Part shown: one piece after another, positions 26,961-35,809 of the stretch
Layout: every line of letters starts with the position of its first letter
How positions within the stretch are numbered: position 1 is the first letter of the stretch
Source: Rhizobium sp. CFBP 8762
Lineage (GTDB): Bacteria; Pseudomonadota; Alphaproteobacteria; Rhizobiales; Rhizobiaceae
Reading direction: 5' to 3'
Assembly (NCBI RefSeq): GCF_014841565.1
Contig: NZ_JACYUD010000008.1
Coordinates: 212,247 to 276,246, forward strand
Length of the DNA stretch: 64,000 bases
Program-made: the position numbers and the translations under genes
Notes under the pieces: model-generated
What the model was told of the DNA's origin: nothing
Databases searched by the model: none
Seen by the model: the letters and a program-made list of their open reading frames with translations, nothing else

Positions 26961-27844
26961 TGATGGGCAAGAAAAAAACCCTTGAAGGCATTGTTGTCGA
27001 CAATGCCACCGTCACCTATCGCAACGGCCACACGGCCCTGCGCAAGGCGAGCTTCAGTGTGCCGCGCGGCACCATCACCGCTTTGGTGGGGGTAAACGGC
27101 AGCGGTAAATCCACTCTGTTCAAGGCGATCATGGGGTTTGTGCCACTGGCGCAAGGCTCTGTCAGCGTGCTGTCTCTGCCCATTGCGGAGGCGCTGAAAC
27201 GCAATCTGGTGGCCTATGTCCCCCAATCGGAAGAGGTGGACTGGAACTTCCCGGTGCTGGTTGAAGATGTTGTCATGATGGGCCGCTACGGCCATATGAA
27301 CTTCTTTCGCATACCGACCTCCAAGGATCGCAAGATGGTGAGCGACGCGCTGGCCCGCGTCGGCATGGCTGATTTTCGCAAGCGCCAGATTGGCGAGCTG
27401 TCCGGGGGGCAGAAGAAACGTGTGTTTCTGGCCCGCGCGCTGGCGCAGGAAGGTCAGGTTATTCTGCTGGATGAGCCCTTTACCGGCGTGGACGTCAACA
27501 CCGAAGAGCAGATCATTACGCTTTTGAAACAGCTTCGCGATGAAGGCCGTGTGATGCTGGTCTCCACGCACAATCTCGGCAGCGTGCCGGAGTTTTGTGA
27601 CCGCACGGTGTTCGTTAAAGGCACTGTGATTGCGTCGGGCAAGACCAGCGATATCTTTACGGAGGAGAATTTGAAGCAGGCGTTTGGCGGCGCTCTACGG
27701 CATTTCATTCTCTCCGGCTCGGAGCTTCACAATGATGAGGATGCCCGCCATCTGCGGGTGATCAGCGATGATGAACGACCGTTTGTGCTTTATGGCGACA
27801 AACAGCGCGGGCAGGAAACGGTGGACGATGACCGGCCTGCTTGA
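26957..27844 (+). CDS. sitB: Mn/Fe ABC transporter ATPase
   Basis: 295-residue ATP-binding subunit. Walker [11 protein letters not shown]-loop [10 protein letters not shown], signature LSGGQKKR, Walker B VILLDEP, H-loop VSTHNLGS. It starts with ATGATGATG at 26957, four bases overlapping the sitA stop, so the first ATG is favoured. An extra C-terminal ~40 residues follow the usual domain. The end overlaps the sitC start. Confidence 0.95.
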   Translation: MMMGKKKTLEGIVVDNATVTYRNGHTALRKASFSVPRGTITALVGVNGSGKSTLFKAIMGFVPLAQGSVSVLSLPIAEALKRNLVAYVPQSEEVDWNFPVLVEDVVMMGRYGHMNFFRIPTSKDRKMVSDALARVGMADFRKRQIGELSGGQKKRVFLARALAQEGQVILLDEPFTGVDVNTEEQIITLLKQLRDEGRVMLVSTHNLGSVPEFCDRTVFVKGTVIASGKTSDIFTEENLKQAFGGALRHFILSGSELHNDEDARHLRVISDDERPFVLYGDKQRGQETVDDDRPA

Positions 27845-28700
27845 GCCCTTTGAATATCATTACATGATCAACGCCATCTGGGTCAGCGGTCTGGTGGGCG
27901 CGGTCTGCGGCTTTCTGTCCGCTTATCTGATGCTGAAAGGCTGGTCGCTGATCGGAGATGCGCTGTCCCATTCCATCGTTCCGGGCGTGGCCGGGGCCTA
28001 TATGTTGGGCCTGCCGTTTGCGGCGGGCGCATTCCTTTCCGGTGGTCTGGCCGCCGCAGCCATGCTGTTTCTGAACGACCGCACTAAATTGCGCGAAGAC
28101 GCCATTATCGGTGTGATTTTCACCTCGTTTTTTGGCCTTGGCCTGTTCATGGTATCGCTATCGCCCACATCGGTGGATATTCAGACCATCGTCATGGGCA
28201 ATATTCTGGCGATTACGCCGGGCGATACGCTGCAACTGGTGCTGATCGGCGGCGTCAGTCTGTTGCTGCTGACACTGAAATGGAAGGACCTGATGGTCAC
28301 CTTCTTTGATGAAAGCCATGCCCGCACCATCGGCCTGCATCCGACACGGCTGAAGCTGATGTTCTTCACCCTTTTGGCAGCGTCCACCGTGGCCGCCATG
28401 CAGACAGTCGGCGCCTTCCTCATCATCGCCATGGTGGTCACACCCGGTGCCACGGCTTACCTGCTGACCGATCGCTTTGGCCGCGTCATCATCCTTGCCG
28501 TTGGCATCGGCGCTATCACCAACATGCTTGGAGCCTATATCAGCTATTTTCTGGATGGTGCGACGGGCGGCATTATTGTCGTGCTGCAGACGCTTATTTT
28601 CCTCACGGCCTTTGTGTTTGCCCCCAAACATGGCCTTCTGGCCGCCCGGCGTCGTGCAAGTCGTGCGCTGACAGACCAGCCCATTGAGGTGCGCGTATGA
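27828..28700 (+). CDS. sitC: Mn/Fe ABC transporter permease
   Basis: 290-residue ABC-3 family permease with about eight transmembrane segments ([20 protein letters not shown] is the family signature). The ATG at 27828 is chosen; it overlaps the sitB end by 17 bp, while a longer in-frame start at 27768 would add residues without homology. It pairs with SitD to form the channel. Confidence 0.93.
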   Translation: MTGLLEPFEYHYMINAIWVSGLVGAVCGFLSAYLMLKGWSLIGDALSHSIVPGVAGAYMLGLPFAAGAFLSGGLAAAAMLFLNDRTKLREDAIIGVIFTSFFGLGLFMVSLSPTSVDIQTIVMGNILAITPGDTLQLVLIGGVSLLLLTLKWKDLMVTFFDESHARTIGLHPTRLKLMFFTLLAASTVAAMQTVGAFLIIAMVVTPGATAYLLTDRFGRVIILAVGIGAITNMLGAYISYFLDGATGGIIVVLQTLIFLTAFVFAPKHGLLAARRRASRALTDQPIEVRV

Positions 28701-29539
28701 ATGATATTGTCACTTTGGCTATCCTGCCGTTTCAGGTCGCCTTTATGCAGAACGCCTTCATCATTACCATTCTAGTCGCGGTGCCGATGGCGCTTCTGTC
28801 CTGCTTTCTGGTGTTGAAAGGCTGGTCGCTGATGGGCGATGCGGTCTCCCACGCGGTGCTGCCTGGCATTGTTCTGGCCTATATGCTGAAAATTCCGTTG
28901 GCAGTCGGCGCATTTTTCGCAGGGTTATTCTGCGCCGTTGCGGCTGGATACCTGACGGAAAACAGCCGCATCAAGGAAGATACGGTGCTCGGCATTGTGT
29001 TTTCCGGCATGTTCGGCCTTGGTGTGGTGCTGTATGTGCAGGCAAGGCCGGATGTGCATCTGGACCATATCCTGTTCGGTGATATGCTTGGCATTGCCTG
29101 GGGCGATATTCTGGAAACCGGTCTGATCGCTCTGGTCGTCACCGGCTTCGTGCTGGTCAAAAACCGCGACTTGCTGGTCCACGCGTTTGACCGGCAGCAC
29201 GCCAGCGCCATCGGCCTGCCGGTGCGTTTTCTGCGATACGGACTGCTGACCGTGCTGTCGCTTGTTATTGTCGGTGCGCTGAAGGCGGTTGGCATCATCC
29301 TTTCGGTGGCCTTTCTTGTAGCACCCGGCGCAATCGCGTTTCTGCTGGCGCGGCGGTTCGATACCATGCTGTGGCTTGCTGTCGGCATCGCGCTTGGTGC
29401 AACCGTGGTGGGCATCTATATCGCCTTTTTCATCGACAGCGCCCCCGCCCCGACCATTGTTCTGTTGCTGAGTTTGATGTTCATTGCTGCCTTTATCCGG
29501 GTGACGGTGCAGGCCCGCCGCGTTACCATCATGACTTAA
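28697..29539 (+). CDS. sitD: Mn/Fe ABC transporter permease
   Basis: 280-residue ABC-3 permease, a paralogue of SitC (shared VLKGWSLMGDAVSHAVLPGI). It overlaps sitC by ATGA (4 bp). It completes a four-gene operon with every junction overlapping, which implies tight translational coupling. Confidence 0.94.
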   Translation: MNDIVTLAILPFQVAFMQNAFIITILVAVPMALLSCFLVLKGWSLMGDAVSHAVLPGIVLAYMLKIPLAVGAFFAGLFCAVAAGYLTENSRIKEDTVLGIVFSGMFGLGVVLYVQARPDVHLDHILFGDMLGIAWGDILETGLIALVVTGFVLVKNRDLLVHAFDRQHASAIGLPVRFLRYGLLTVLSLVIVGALKAVGIILSVAFLVAPGAIAFLLARRFDTMLWLAVGIALGATVVGIYIAFFIDSAPAPTIVLLLSLMFIAAFIRVTVQARRVTIMT

Positions 29540-29583
29540 GAGCGCTATCGACAAACCCGTGCGCCCCGGCTATTCGGTCAGCC

Positions 29584-29687
29584 AGAGCATTTCCAGTCAA
29601 AAGCGGAACCGCTTTTATGTCCGGACAATGCGACAAAGTAAAGAAACGAGAGTATTTTCGGTGAACCCGTATTTACCGGAAATGCTC
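29584..29687 (+). repeat. AGAGCATTTCC-type repeat, copy 3 (complete, two hairpins)
   Basis: Runs from AGAGCATTTCC to GGAAATGCTC, so both terminal inverted repeats are present. Hairpin 1 pairs AAAAGCGG (29599-29606) with CCGCTTTT (29609-29616); hairpin 2 pairs CGGTGAA with TTTACCG near 29660-29678. CAATGCGAC between them is shared with copies 1 and 2. It fills the gap between sitD and the nucleoside hydrolase gene. Confidence 0.88.
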
Positions 29688-29718
29688 GAGAACCTGTTGA
29701 TTGCAAAAGGGACGAGAC

Positions 29719-30666
29719 ATGCAAAAGGTCATTTTTGATACGGACCCCGGCGTTGATGACGCCATGGCGCTTCTGTTTCTTCACAAGCACGCAGACATCG
29801 ATCTGATCGGCATTACCACCGTGTTCGGCAATGCGTCCGTCGAGACGACCACCCGCAATGCACTGTTCCTGCAACAGGAATGGGGTATCTCGGCCCCCGT
29901 TGCCCGTGGCGCGGACCAGACCTATGATCCGGCCCGCACGCCCGTTCCATGGCCCACCTTCATCCATGGCGATGATGGTCTTGGCAATATCGGCGTTCCC
30001 GACCATGTGGATGGCAATCTCGACCCGCGTCCCGCCCATCGTTTTTTGATCGAGACCATCCGTGCCAACCCCGGCGAAATCACACTGGTGGCCGTTGGCC
30101 GCATGACCAACCTTGCCAATGCCCTGCGGGAAGACCCTGAGATAGCCGGTTTGGTCAAGTCGGTCGTGATTATGGGCGGGGCCTTTGATGTGCCCGGCAA
30201 TATCACCCCTGCCGCCGAAGCCAATATCTACGGCGACCCGGAAGCCGCTGATGTCGTGATGACCGCACCGTGGAAAGTCGTCGTCATCGGCCTTGATGTG
30301 ACCATGAAAACCGTGATGAGCCGCGCCGCGCTGGCAGAGACCGCCAGCCAAGGTGGCAAAGCGGTGGAGTTGCTGTCGGATATCTCCCAGTTCTACATCG
30401 ATTTCTACGGCAAGCTGGTGGATGACGGCATGGTCGTGCACGACAGCTGCGCCTGCGTCTACGTGGTGGCGCCGCACCTGTTTGAAAGCACCACCGGCAC
30501 CGTGCGGGTTCTGTGCGGCGGCATCGCCGATGGCAAGACCATCATGAAGCCGGACGGCCGCTTCTTCCCACCCAGCGCCTGGGATGATCTGCCAAGCCAG
30601 ACCGTGTGCACCGATATTGATGCCAATGGCGTTTTGAAACTCATTCACGATACATTAGCGGCATAA
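29719..30666 (+). CDS. Inosine-uridine-preferring nucleoside hydrolase family
   Basis: Hydrolyses ribonucleosides to base and ribose. The 315 residues begin MQKVIFDTDPGVDDAMALLF; Asp7, Asp9, Asp13 and Asp14 form the calcium site. The conserved MGGAFDVPGN and GLDVTMKTVM follow. ATG 29719 has AAGGGA upstream; a TTG at 29701 is rejected. A single-gene unit with a repeat before it and a hairpin after. Confidence 0.92.
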   Translation: MQKVIFDTDPGVDDAMALLFLHKHADIDLIGITTVFGNASVETTTRNALFLQQEWGISAPVARGADQTYDPARTPVPWPTFIHGDDGLGNIGVPDHVDGNLDPRPAHRFLIETIRANPGEITLVAVGRMTNLANALREDPEIAGLVKSVVIMGGAFDVPGNITPAAEANIYGDPEAADVVMTAPWKVVVIGLDVTMKTVMSRAALAETASQGGKAVELLSDISQFYIDFYGKLVDDGMVVHDSCACVYVVAPHLFESTTGTVRVLCGGIADGKTIMKPDGRFFPPSAWDDLPSQTVCTDIDANGVLKLIHDTLAA

Positions 30667-30673
30667 CACAAAG

Positions 30674-30699
30674 GCCCCGGCTGGCGAGCTGGCTGGGGC
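30674..30699 (+). terminator. GC-rich hairpin after the nucleoside hydrolase gene
   Basis: GCCCC (30674-30678) pairs with GGGGC (30695-30699); the stem extends inward through G-C and G-U pairs to a small loop. It starts 8 bp after the stop. No U-tract, so terminator strength is uncertain. Confidence 0.6.
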
Positions 30700-30716
30700 A
30701 ACTCTGGATTTTACGA

Positions 30717-30764
30717 ACACATGTCCTGATGTAAAAGCGCTCTGGCTTTTACAGGAAATGCTCT
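30717..30764 (+). repeat. AGAGCATTTCC-type repeat, copy 4 (partial)
   Basis: Contains GTAAAAGC (30731-30738) pairing with GCTTTTAC (30745-30752) and ends in GGAAATGCTCT (30754-30764), the right-hand end of the element. The next base begins an in-frame ATG of the exonuclease gene. Confidence 0.8.
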
Positions 30765-30776
30765 ATGTTCTGGGGC

Positions 30777-31787
30777 ATGAAACCAGACGCCCTGCTCTAC
30801 CCCACCCCCAAAGGCCTGTATTGTGCGCCCGGAGACTTTTATGTCGATCCGGTTCACCCCGTGGAGCGGGCGCTGATTACCCACGGCCATGCGGACCATG
30901 CGCGCTCCGGCCACACCGCCGTCATGGCCACGCGCCAGACGCTGGATATCATGCGCATCCGCTACGGGGAGCAGTTCTGCGTCAGCGAACACGTTGCAGA
31001 ACTCAGGCAAACCACCGTAATCAATGGCGTGACGGTCAGTTTTTACCCGGCAGGCCATGTGCTGGGCTCGGCGCAAATTGCCATCGAAAAAGATGGAATG
31101 CGCATTGTCGTCTCGGGCGATTACAAGCGGAGGGCTGATCCTACCTGTCTGCCCTTCGAGCCGGTCAAATGCGATGTGTTCATCACTGAGGCAACGTTTG
31201 GCCTGCCGGTGTTTCACCACCCGGATGATCGTGCGGAAATTGGCAAGCTGATCACGTCGCTTAAACAGTTTCCCGAGCGCAGCCATTTGGTGGGTGCCTA
31301 TGCGCTGGGCAAGGCGCAACGGGTGATTGCGCTGCTGCGCGAGGGCGGCCACGATGCGCCGATCTACATCCACGGCGCGCTGACCAAGCTGTGCGATTAT
31401 TACGAGACACAGGGCATTGCACTCGGTGATCTCCGCCCGGCCACCCTTACAGGCAAAGACAAATCCATGTTTGCCGGAGCTGTCATCATCGGCCCGCCTT
31501 CGGCCTTTGCCGATAAATGGGCGCGCCGCTTTATTGATCCCGTTTCCATTTTCGCCTCCGGCTGGATGATGGTGCGCCAACGCGCCAAGCAGCGCGGCGT
31601 GGAATTGCCGATTATCCTCTCCGACCATTGTGATTGGCCCGAACTGCTCGCAACCATCAGCGAGATACAGCCCGGTGAAGTCTGGGTGACTCACGGGCGC
31701 GAGGAAGCACTGGTTCGCTGGTGCGCGCTTCAAGGCATTGCCGCACGGCCCCTGCATCTGGTCGGCTATGATGACGAAGGGGAATAG
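30777..31787 (+). CDS. Ligase-associated DNA exonuclease (MBL fold)
   Basis: A 336-residue metallo-beta-lactamase-fold nuclease of the ligase-associated DNA damage response group. The metal-binding HGHADH motif lies near residue 40 and GHVLGSAQI follows in the usual place. The start at 30777 (MKPDALLYPTPKGLY) matches the family; ATG 30765 directly abuts a repeat and has no ribosome site. It is 2 bp upstream of the ATP-dependent ligase, so both are cotranscribed and likely act on the same DNA ends. Confidence 0.88.
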   Translation: MKPDALLYPTPKGLYCAPGDFYVDPVHPVERALITHGHADHARSGHTAVMATRQTLDIMRIRYGEQFCVSEHVAELRQTTVINGVTVSFYPAGHVLGSAQIAIEKDGMRIVVSGDYKRRADPTCLPFEPVKCDVFITEATFGLPVFHHPDDRAEIGKLITSLKQFPERSHLVGAYALGKAQRVIALLREGGHDAPIYIHGALTKLCDYYETQGIALGDLRPATLTGKDKSMFAGAVIIGPPSAFADKWARRFIDPVSIFASGWMMVRQRAKQRGVELPIILSDHCDWPELLATISEIQPGEVWVTHGREEALVRWCALQGIAARPLHLVGYDDEGE

Positions 31788-31789
31788 CC

Positions 31790-33418
31790 ATGCGCGCCTT
31801 TGCTGAACTGCTCGACAGGCTGGTGCTGACCCCGCAACGCAACGCCAAGATCAAGCTGCTTGCCGATTACTTCCGCGACACGCCCGACCCGGACCGGGGC
31901 TATGCGCTGGCTGCCATCGCCGGCACGTTGTCGATTGCCGCCGTCAAACCCGCTTTGCTGCGTGATCTGACGCTGGAGCGCATGGACGAGGTGCTCTTTC
32001 GCTACTCCTATGATTATGTCGGCGATCTCGCCGAAACCATCTCGCTGGTGTGGGAAGCGCCCGCCGATCTGGAAGGCGAAGACCCCTCGCTGTCTTCCGT
32101 GCTGCACCGGTTGAACACCACGGGCAAGGCACAGATCCGCACGCTGGTGCGCGATCTTCTGGATTGTCTGGAAACGTCCAGCCGCTACGCTTTTCTGAAA
32201 CTCGTGACCGGGGGATTGCGCATCGGCGTCTCCGCGCGCCTGGCCAAGCAGGCACTGGCCGATTTTGGCGGGCAGGATGTCAGCGATATCGAAACACTGT
32301 GGCATGGCATCGCCCCGCCCTATGAGGAATTGTTTGCCTGGCTGGAAGGGCGCACGCCGAAACCGGCCCTGTCCATGCCCGCTGTGTTTCACACGGTGAT
32401 GCTGGCCACTCCGGTGCAGGAGGGCGATCTCGACGCGCTGGAGCCGAAAGACTTTGCCGCCGAATGGAAATGGGACGGCATCCGCATTCAGCTTGCCAAT
32501 CTCGGTGGCGTACGCCGTCTGTATTCGCGCAGTGGTGACGATATCTCCGGCACATTCCCGGATATTCTGGATGCGCTGGATTTTGAAGGCGTGATTGACG
32601 GCGAGTTGCTGGTGGGCGGCACGGCGCGCAGCAACCGCATGACGCGCACCTTCTATGACTTGCAGCAGCGGCTGAACCGCAAGACCGTCAGCCCCAAAAT
32701 GCTGGAGGACTACCCCGCCTTCATTCGCGCCTATGACATTCTGTTCGATGGGCCGGAGGATGTCCGCAGCGAAGGGTTCATAGACCGCCGCGCTCGTTTG
32801 TCTGAAAAAATCGAGGCTGCGGACCATACCCGTTTCGATCTTTCCCCGCTGGTGGCTTTCACAAGCTGGGAAGATCTGGACCGGTTGCGCTCCGAGCCGC
32901 CCGATCCGGTGATCGAAGGCATCATGCTGAAGAAACTGGATTCGCCCTATACGCCCGGCCGTGCCAAGGGGCCGTGGTTCAAGTGGAAGCGCAATCCCTA
33001 CAATATCGATGCGGTGTTGATGTACGCGCAGCGTGGCCACGGCAAGCGGTCAAGCTACTACTCGGATTTCACCTTCGGCGTGTGGACCAAGGATGGGCCG
33101 AACGAGATACTGGTGCCGGTCGGCAAGGCCTATTTCGGCTTTACCGATGCCGAATTGCAGGTGCTGGACAAGTTCGTGCGCAACAACACGATCGAGCGTT
33201 TTGGCCCGGTGCGCTCCATTCGGGCGCAGGCTGATTTCGGCTTTGTGGTGGAAGTAGCGTTTGAGGGGATCAACCGCTCGTCCCGCCATAAATCAGGCGT
33301 TGCCATGCGGTTTCCCCGTATTGCCCGGCTGAGGGAGGATAAGATACCGGCGGAAGCAGACCGGCTGGACACGCTGCTGGCCATGATTTCCGCCGATGAA
33401 GCCGCCACGACAGAATGA
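31790..33418 (+). CDS. ATP-dependent DNA ligase, damage-response type
   Basis: A 542-residue ligase with an N-terminal DNA-binding domain (about 1-190), an adenylation domain with catalytic lysine in EWKWDGIR (Lys227), GVIDGELLV (motif III region), and a C-terminal OB domain with WFKWKRNPY (motif V). This is an accessory repair ligase, distinct from the essential NAD-dependent LigA. The family usually sits with an Lhr-like DEXH helicase, an MBL exonuclease and a metallophosphoesterase; only the exonuclease is here. It is convergent with the xdhC pair. Confidence 0.93.
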   Translation: MRAFAELLDRLVLTPQRNAKIKLLADYFRDTPDPDRGYALAAIAGTLSIAAVKPALLRDLTLERMDEVLFRYSYDYVGDLAETISLVWEAPADLEGEDPSLSSVLHRLNTTGKAQIRTLVRDLLDCLETSSRYAFLKLVTGGLRIGVSARLAKQALADFGGQDVSDIETLWHGIAPPYEELFAWLEGRTPKPALSMPAVFHTVMLATPVQEGDLDALEPKDFAAEWKWDGIRIQLANLGGVRRLYSRSGDDISGTFPDILDALDFEGVIDGELLVGGTARSNRMTRTFYDLQQRLNRKTVSPKMLEDYPAFIRAYDILFDGPEDVRSEGFIDRRARLSEKIEAADHTRFDLSPLVAFTSWEDLDRLRSEPPDPVIEGIMLKKLDSPYTPGRAKGPWFKWKRNPYNIDAVLMYAQRGHGKRSSYYSDFTFGVWTKDGPNEILVPVGKAYFGFTDAELQVLDKFVRNNTIERFGPVRSIRAQADFGFVVEVAFEGINRSSRHKSGVAMRFPRIARLREDKIPAEADRLDTLLAMISADEAATTE

Positions 33419-33430
33419 TTGACCGCGCGT

Positions 33431-34108
33431 TTACTGCGGCTTTTTCCGCAAGCTCGCAATAATCTCCGCAAGAATGGACACCGCAATTTCCTGCGGTGTT
33501 ACCCCGCCAATATCCAGCCCGACCGGCGCTGAAATCGTTGCCAGCGCCTCGCCGGACACACCGTCCCTCATCAGCCGTTCCACCCGCTTGGCATGGGTCT
33601 TTCGGCTACCCAGCGCACCGATGTAGAAACAGCCGGTCTCCAGCGCCATTTTCAGCGGCGTGTCGTCAATTTTCGGGTCGTGAGTCAGCACCACCAGCGC
33701 CGTATAGGCATCGAGCCTATGGAGTTTCAGGGCATCATCGGGCCATTCGGCAATCAGGTTCACGTCGCCGAAACGCTCTGGAGTTGCGAAAGCCGTGCGG
33801 GGATCGATGATCGTCAGATCGAAACCGGCAATTTTCGCCAGTCCTGCCAAAGCCTGAGAAATATGCACCGCGCCAATCACGACGATCCGCACGGGCGGCA
33901 TATAGACATTGATGAAATGCGCCCCGTCCTCGCTGACCCGTGACTTGCCCGTACGAAATGCTTCCGCCAAGGCCGACGCCAGTTCCGGCTCTGCCGGCTC
34001 GCCGGGACAGAGCAAACGATCCTCGCCACCTTCGATAGCGCTGATATGGGCGACCGGCTGGCGTTGCGCGCGCAACGCATCCAGCCGTTCCAGAATGGCA
34101 AGCTCCAT
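33431..34108 (-). CDS. XdhC family protein, C-terminal Rossmann part
   Basis: 225 residues from ATG 34108 (TGATG junction with the upstream gene). It has the XdhC C-terminal Rossmann region: VRIVVIGAVHISQALAGLAK, then LTIIDPRTAF, VVLTHDPKIDD and YIGALGSRKTHAKRVERL. XdhC proteins insert or sulfurate the molybdenum cofactor for xanthine dehydrogenase-type enzymes. No molybdoenzyme gene is in the window. Confidence 0.88.
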   Translation of the reverse strand: MELAILERLDALRAQRQPVAHISAIEGGEDRLLCPGEPAEPELASALAEAFRTGKSRVSEDGAHFINVYMPPVRIVVIGAVHISQALAGLAKIAGFDLTIIDPRTAFATPERFGDVNLIAEWPDDALKLHRLDAYTALVVLTHDPKIDDTPLKMALETGCFYIGALGSRKTHAKRVERLMRDGVSGEALATISAPVGLDIGGVTPQEIAVSILAEIIASLRKKPQ

Positions 34109-34428
34109 CAGCCGACCCTTTCGACACGAATGCGGATGCGCCCGCCACAGGATAGACCTGCCCGCCACGCGGTTTCATCCGCGACGCCGAAATCCAGAAG
34201 CTTCGCGCCGCCGGTGCCGATAATGTCTTCTGCCGCCGCCAGCACATCACCCTCGACGCAGCCGCCGGACACAGAACCCTGAAAATTCCCGTCAGCATCC
34301 ACTACCAGATGGCTACCCACAGGCCGGGGGGCCGAGCCCCATGTTTCCAGCACGGTCGCCAACGCTACTGCGCGGCCTTCTTCCACCCAACGCGCTGCAA
34401 CGCTGAGGGGATCCAAATTGTCGCTCAT
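34108..34428 (-). CDS. XdhC/CoxI family protein, N-terminal part
   Basis: 106 residues matching only the XdhC/CoxI N-terminal domain: ATVLETWGSAPRPVGSHLVV, then SVSGGCVEGDVL. Its TGA overlaps the ATG of the Rossmann-domain gene by one base (TGATG), so the two halves are translated in near-equal amounts and probably act together as a split XdhC. Separation looks clean and not like a frameshift, because both ends are at domain borders. Confidence 0.85.
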   Translation of the reverse strand: MSDNLDPLSVAARWVEEGRAVALATVLETWGSAPRPVGSHLVVDADGNFQGSVSGGCVEGDVLAAAEDIIGTGGAKLLDFGVADETAWRAGLSCGGRIRIRVERVG

Positions 34429-34483
34429 CTCATTACTTTCGCAGATCCTATTTCTGCGAATATGGGGCGGTCTTTAAAACTGA

Positions 34484-35809
34484 CTAGATCCCTAAGGAAT
34501 CCTTCAGCGAGTACCACCACGAGCCGATTGTGGAATACTGCGCCCGGAACATTCGCCCGCCGGGAAAAGGAATATAGGGCAGTTTCTCAAACTGATCGAA
34601 GCGGCTGGTATCGCCGTGGATTGCTTCCGACAGAATACGCCCGAACAGGTGCGACCCCGTAACCCCATGCCCGCTATAGCCATGGGCAAAATAGGTGTTG
34701 GTGCCAATCCGGCCCATTTGCGGCACACGCGAGAAGGACAGCGCAAAGTTACCACTCCACGCATAGTCGATGGCAACGCCTTTCAATTGGGGAAAGACCT
34801 TTTCCAGATTGGGCCTAAGCTTTGCCACCACATCCGCGGGGTCCGTGCCGCCATAGACCGTGCCGCCGCCGAACACCAGACGGTTATCGGCAGACAGCCG
34901 GAAGTAATCGAGAATGTAGCGCACATCCTCCACGCACATATCGCTCGGTATCAAGGCTTTCGCCGCCGCTTCCCCAAGTGGCGCCGTCGTCACCATCTGG
35001 GTGGAAACCGGCATGACCCGGGAGACAAGTTTGCGCACGACGTCGCCGAGATAGGCATTGCCGCACAGCACCACTGTACCAGCGGTCACGTGGCCCTTGG
35101 CCGTGTGCACCACAGGCCGTGGCAGCTCGTGCTCCACCTTCGTCACCGGAGACTGTTCGTAGATCATGCCGCCAAGGCTTTCCAGAGCGCGGGCCTCGCC
35201 CAGCACCAGGTTGAGCGGATGCATATGCCCGCCGGTCGTATCCAGCATACCGCCAACATAAGCATCCGTGTTGACCAGTGCGCGGATGCCAGTTTTATCC
35301 AGCATCTGGTGATCGTCCATCCCATATTTGCGCCAGAGGGCCTGCTTGGCCTCCAGATCACGCATATGGGCAGGGGTATAGGCGGCATAAATGTTGCCAT
35401 CCTTCAAATCGCATTCAATCTGATAATCCCTGATCAGGCGGCGGATAATCTTTCCGCCCTCCTGGACCAGCCCGCCAACAAAATCCGCGGCACCGTCACC
35501 ATAGCGTTTCTGGATGGTGGACAGCGAAGCGTTGAGACCGTTGACAATCTGCCCGCCATTGCGGCCCGATGCGCCCCAGCCGACGCCAGCACCTTCCACC
35601 ACCACGACCTTATAGCCCTTTTCGGCCAGATGAATGGCGGTGGACAGGCCGCTGTAACCCGCCCCCACAACGCAGACATCTGCCTCCACCGCGCCTTCCA
35701 ACACCAAAGGGGTGCGGATACTATTGCGTGAGGCAGCATAGTAGCTATCAGGATAGGCACCATTGCCCGCATAGCTTGTGTTTTGGGCGTAATTTGCATC
35801 TTTGGTCAT
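34484..35809 (-). CDS. puuB: Gamma-glutamylputrescine oxidase
   Basis: A 441-residue FAD-dependent amine oxidase (DAO family) of the gamma-glutamylated putrescine pathway. It shows ADVCVVGAGYSGLSTAIHLA (FAD site), GWGASGRNGGQIVN, TTGGHMHPLNL, YILDYFRLSADNRLVFGGG and AHGYSGHGVTGSHLFGR, running colinear with E. coli PuuB as I recall it. It overlaps puuA by one base (TGATG). PuuC, PuuD and PuuE are not adjacent. Confidence 0.93.
   Translation of the reverse strand: MTKDANYAQNTSYAGNGAYPDSYYAASRNSIRTPLVLEGAVEADVCVVGAGYSGLSTAIHLAEKGYKVVVVEGAGVGWGASGRNGGQIVNGLNASLSTIQKRYGDGAADFVGGLVQEGGKIIRRLIRDYQIECDLKDGNIYAAYTPAHMRDLEAKQALWRKYGMDDHQMLDKTGIRALVNTDAYVGGMLDTTGGHMHPLNLVLGEARALESLGGMIYEQSPVTKVEHELPRPVVHTAKGHVTAGTVVLCGNAYLGDVVRKLVSRVMPVSTQMVTTAPLGEAAAKALIPSDMCVEDVRYILDYFRLSADNRLVFGGGTVYGGTDPADVVAKLRPNLEKVFPQLKGVAIDYAWSGNFALSFSRVPQMGRIGTNTYFAHGYSGHGVTGSHLFGRILSEAIHGDTSRFDQFEKLPYIPFPGGRMFRAQYSTIGSWWYSLKDSLGI

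Noticed and set aside
29540..29552. AGAGCGCT just after sitD as another repeat copy
   Set aside because: Only the first 8 bases resemble the family; no stem follows.
34108..34108. Frameshift in a single xdhC gene
   Set aside because: The break lies at a domain border with a TGATG coupling junction; looks like a true two-gene form.
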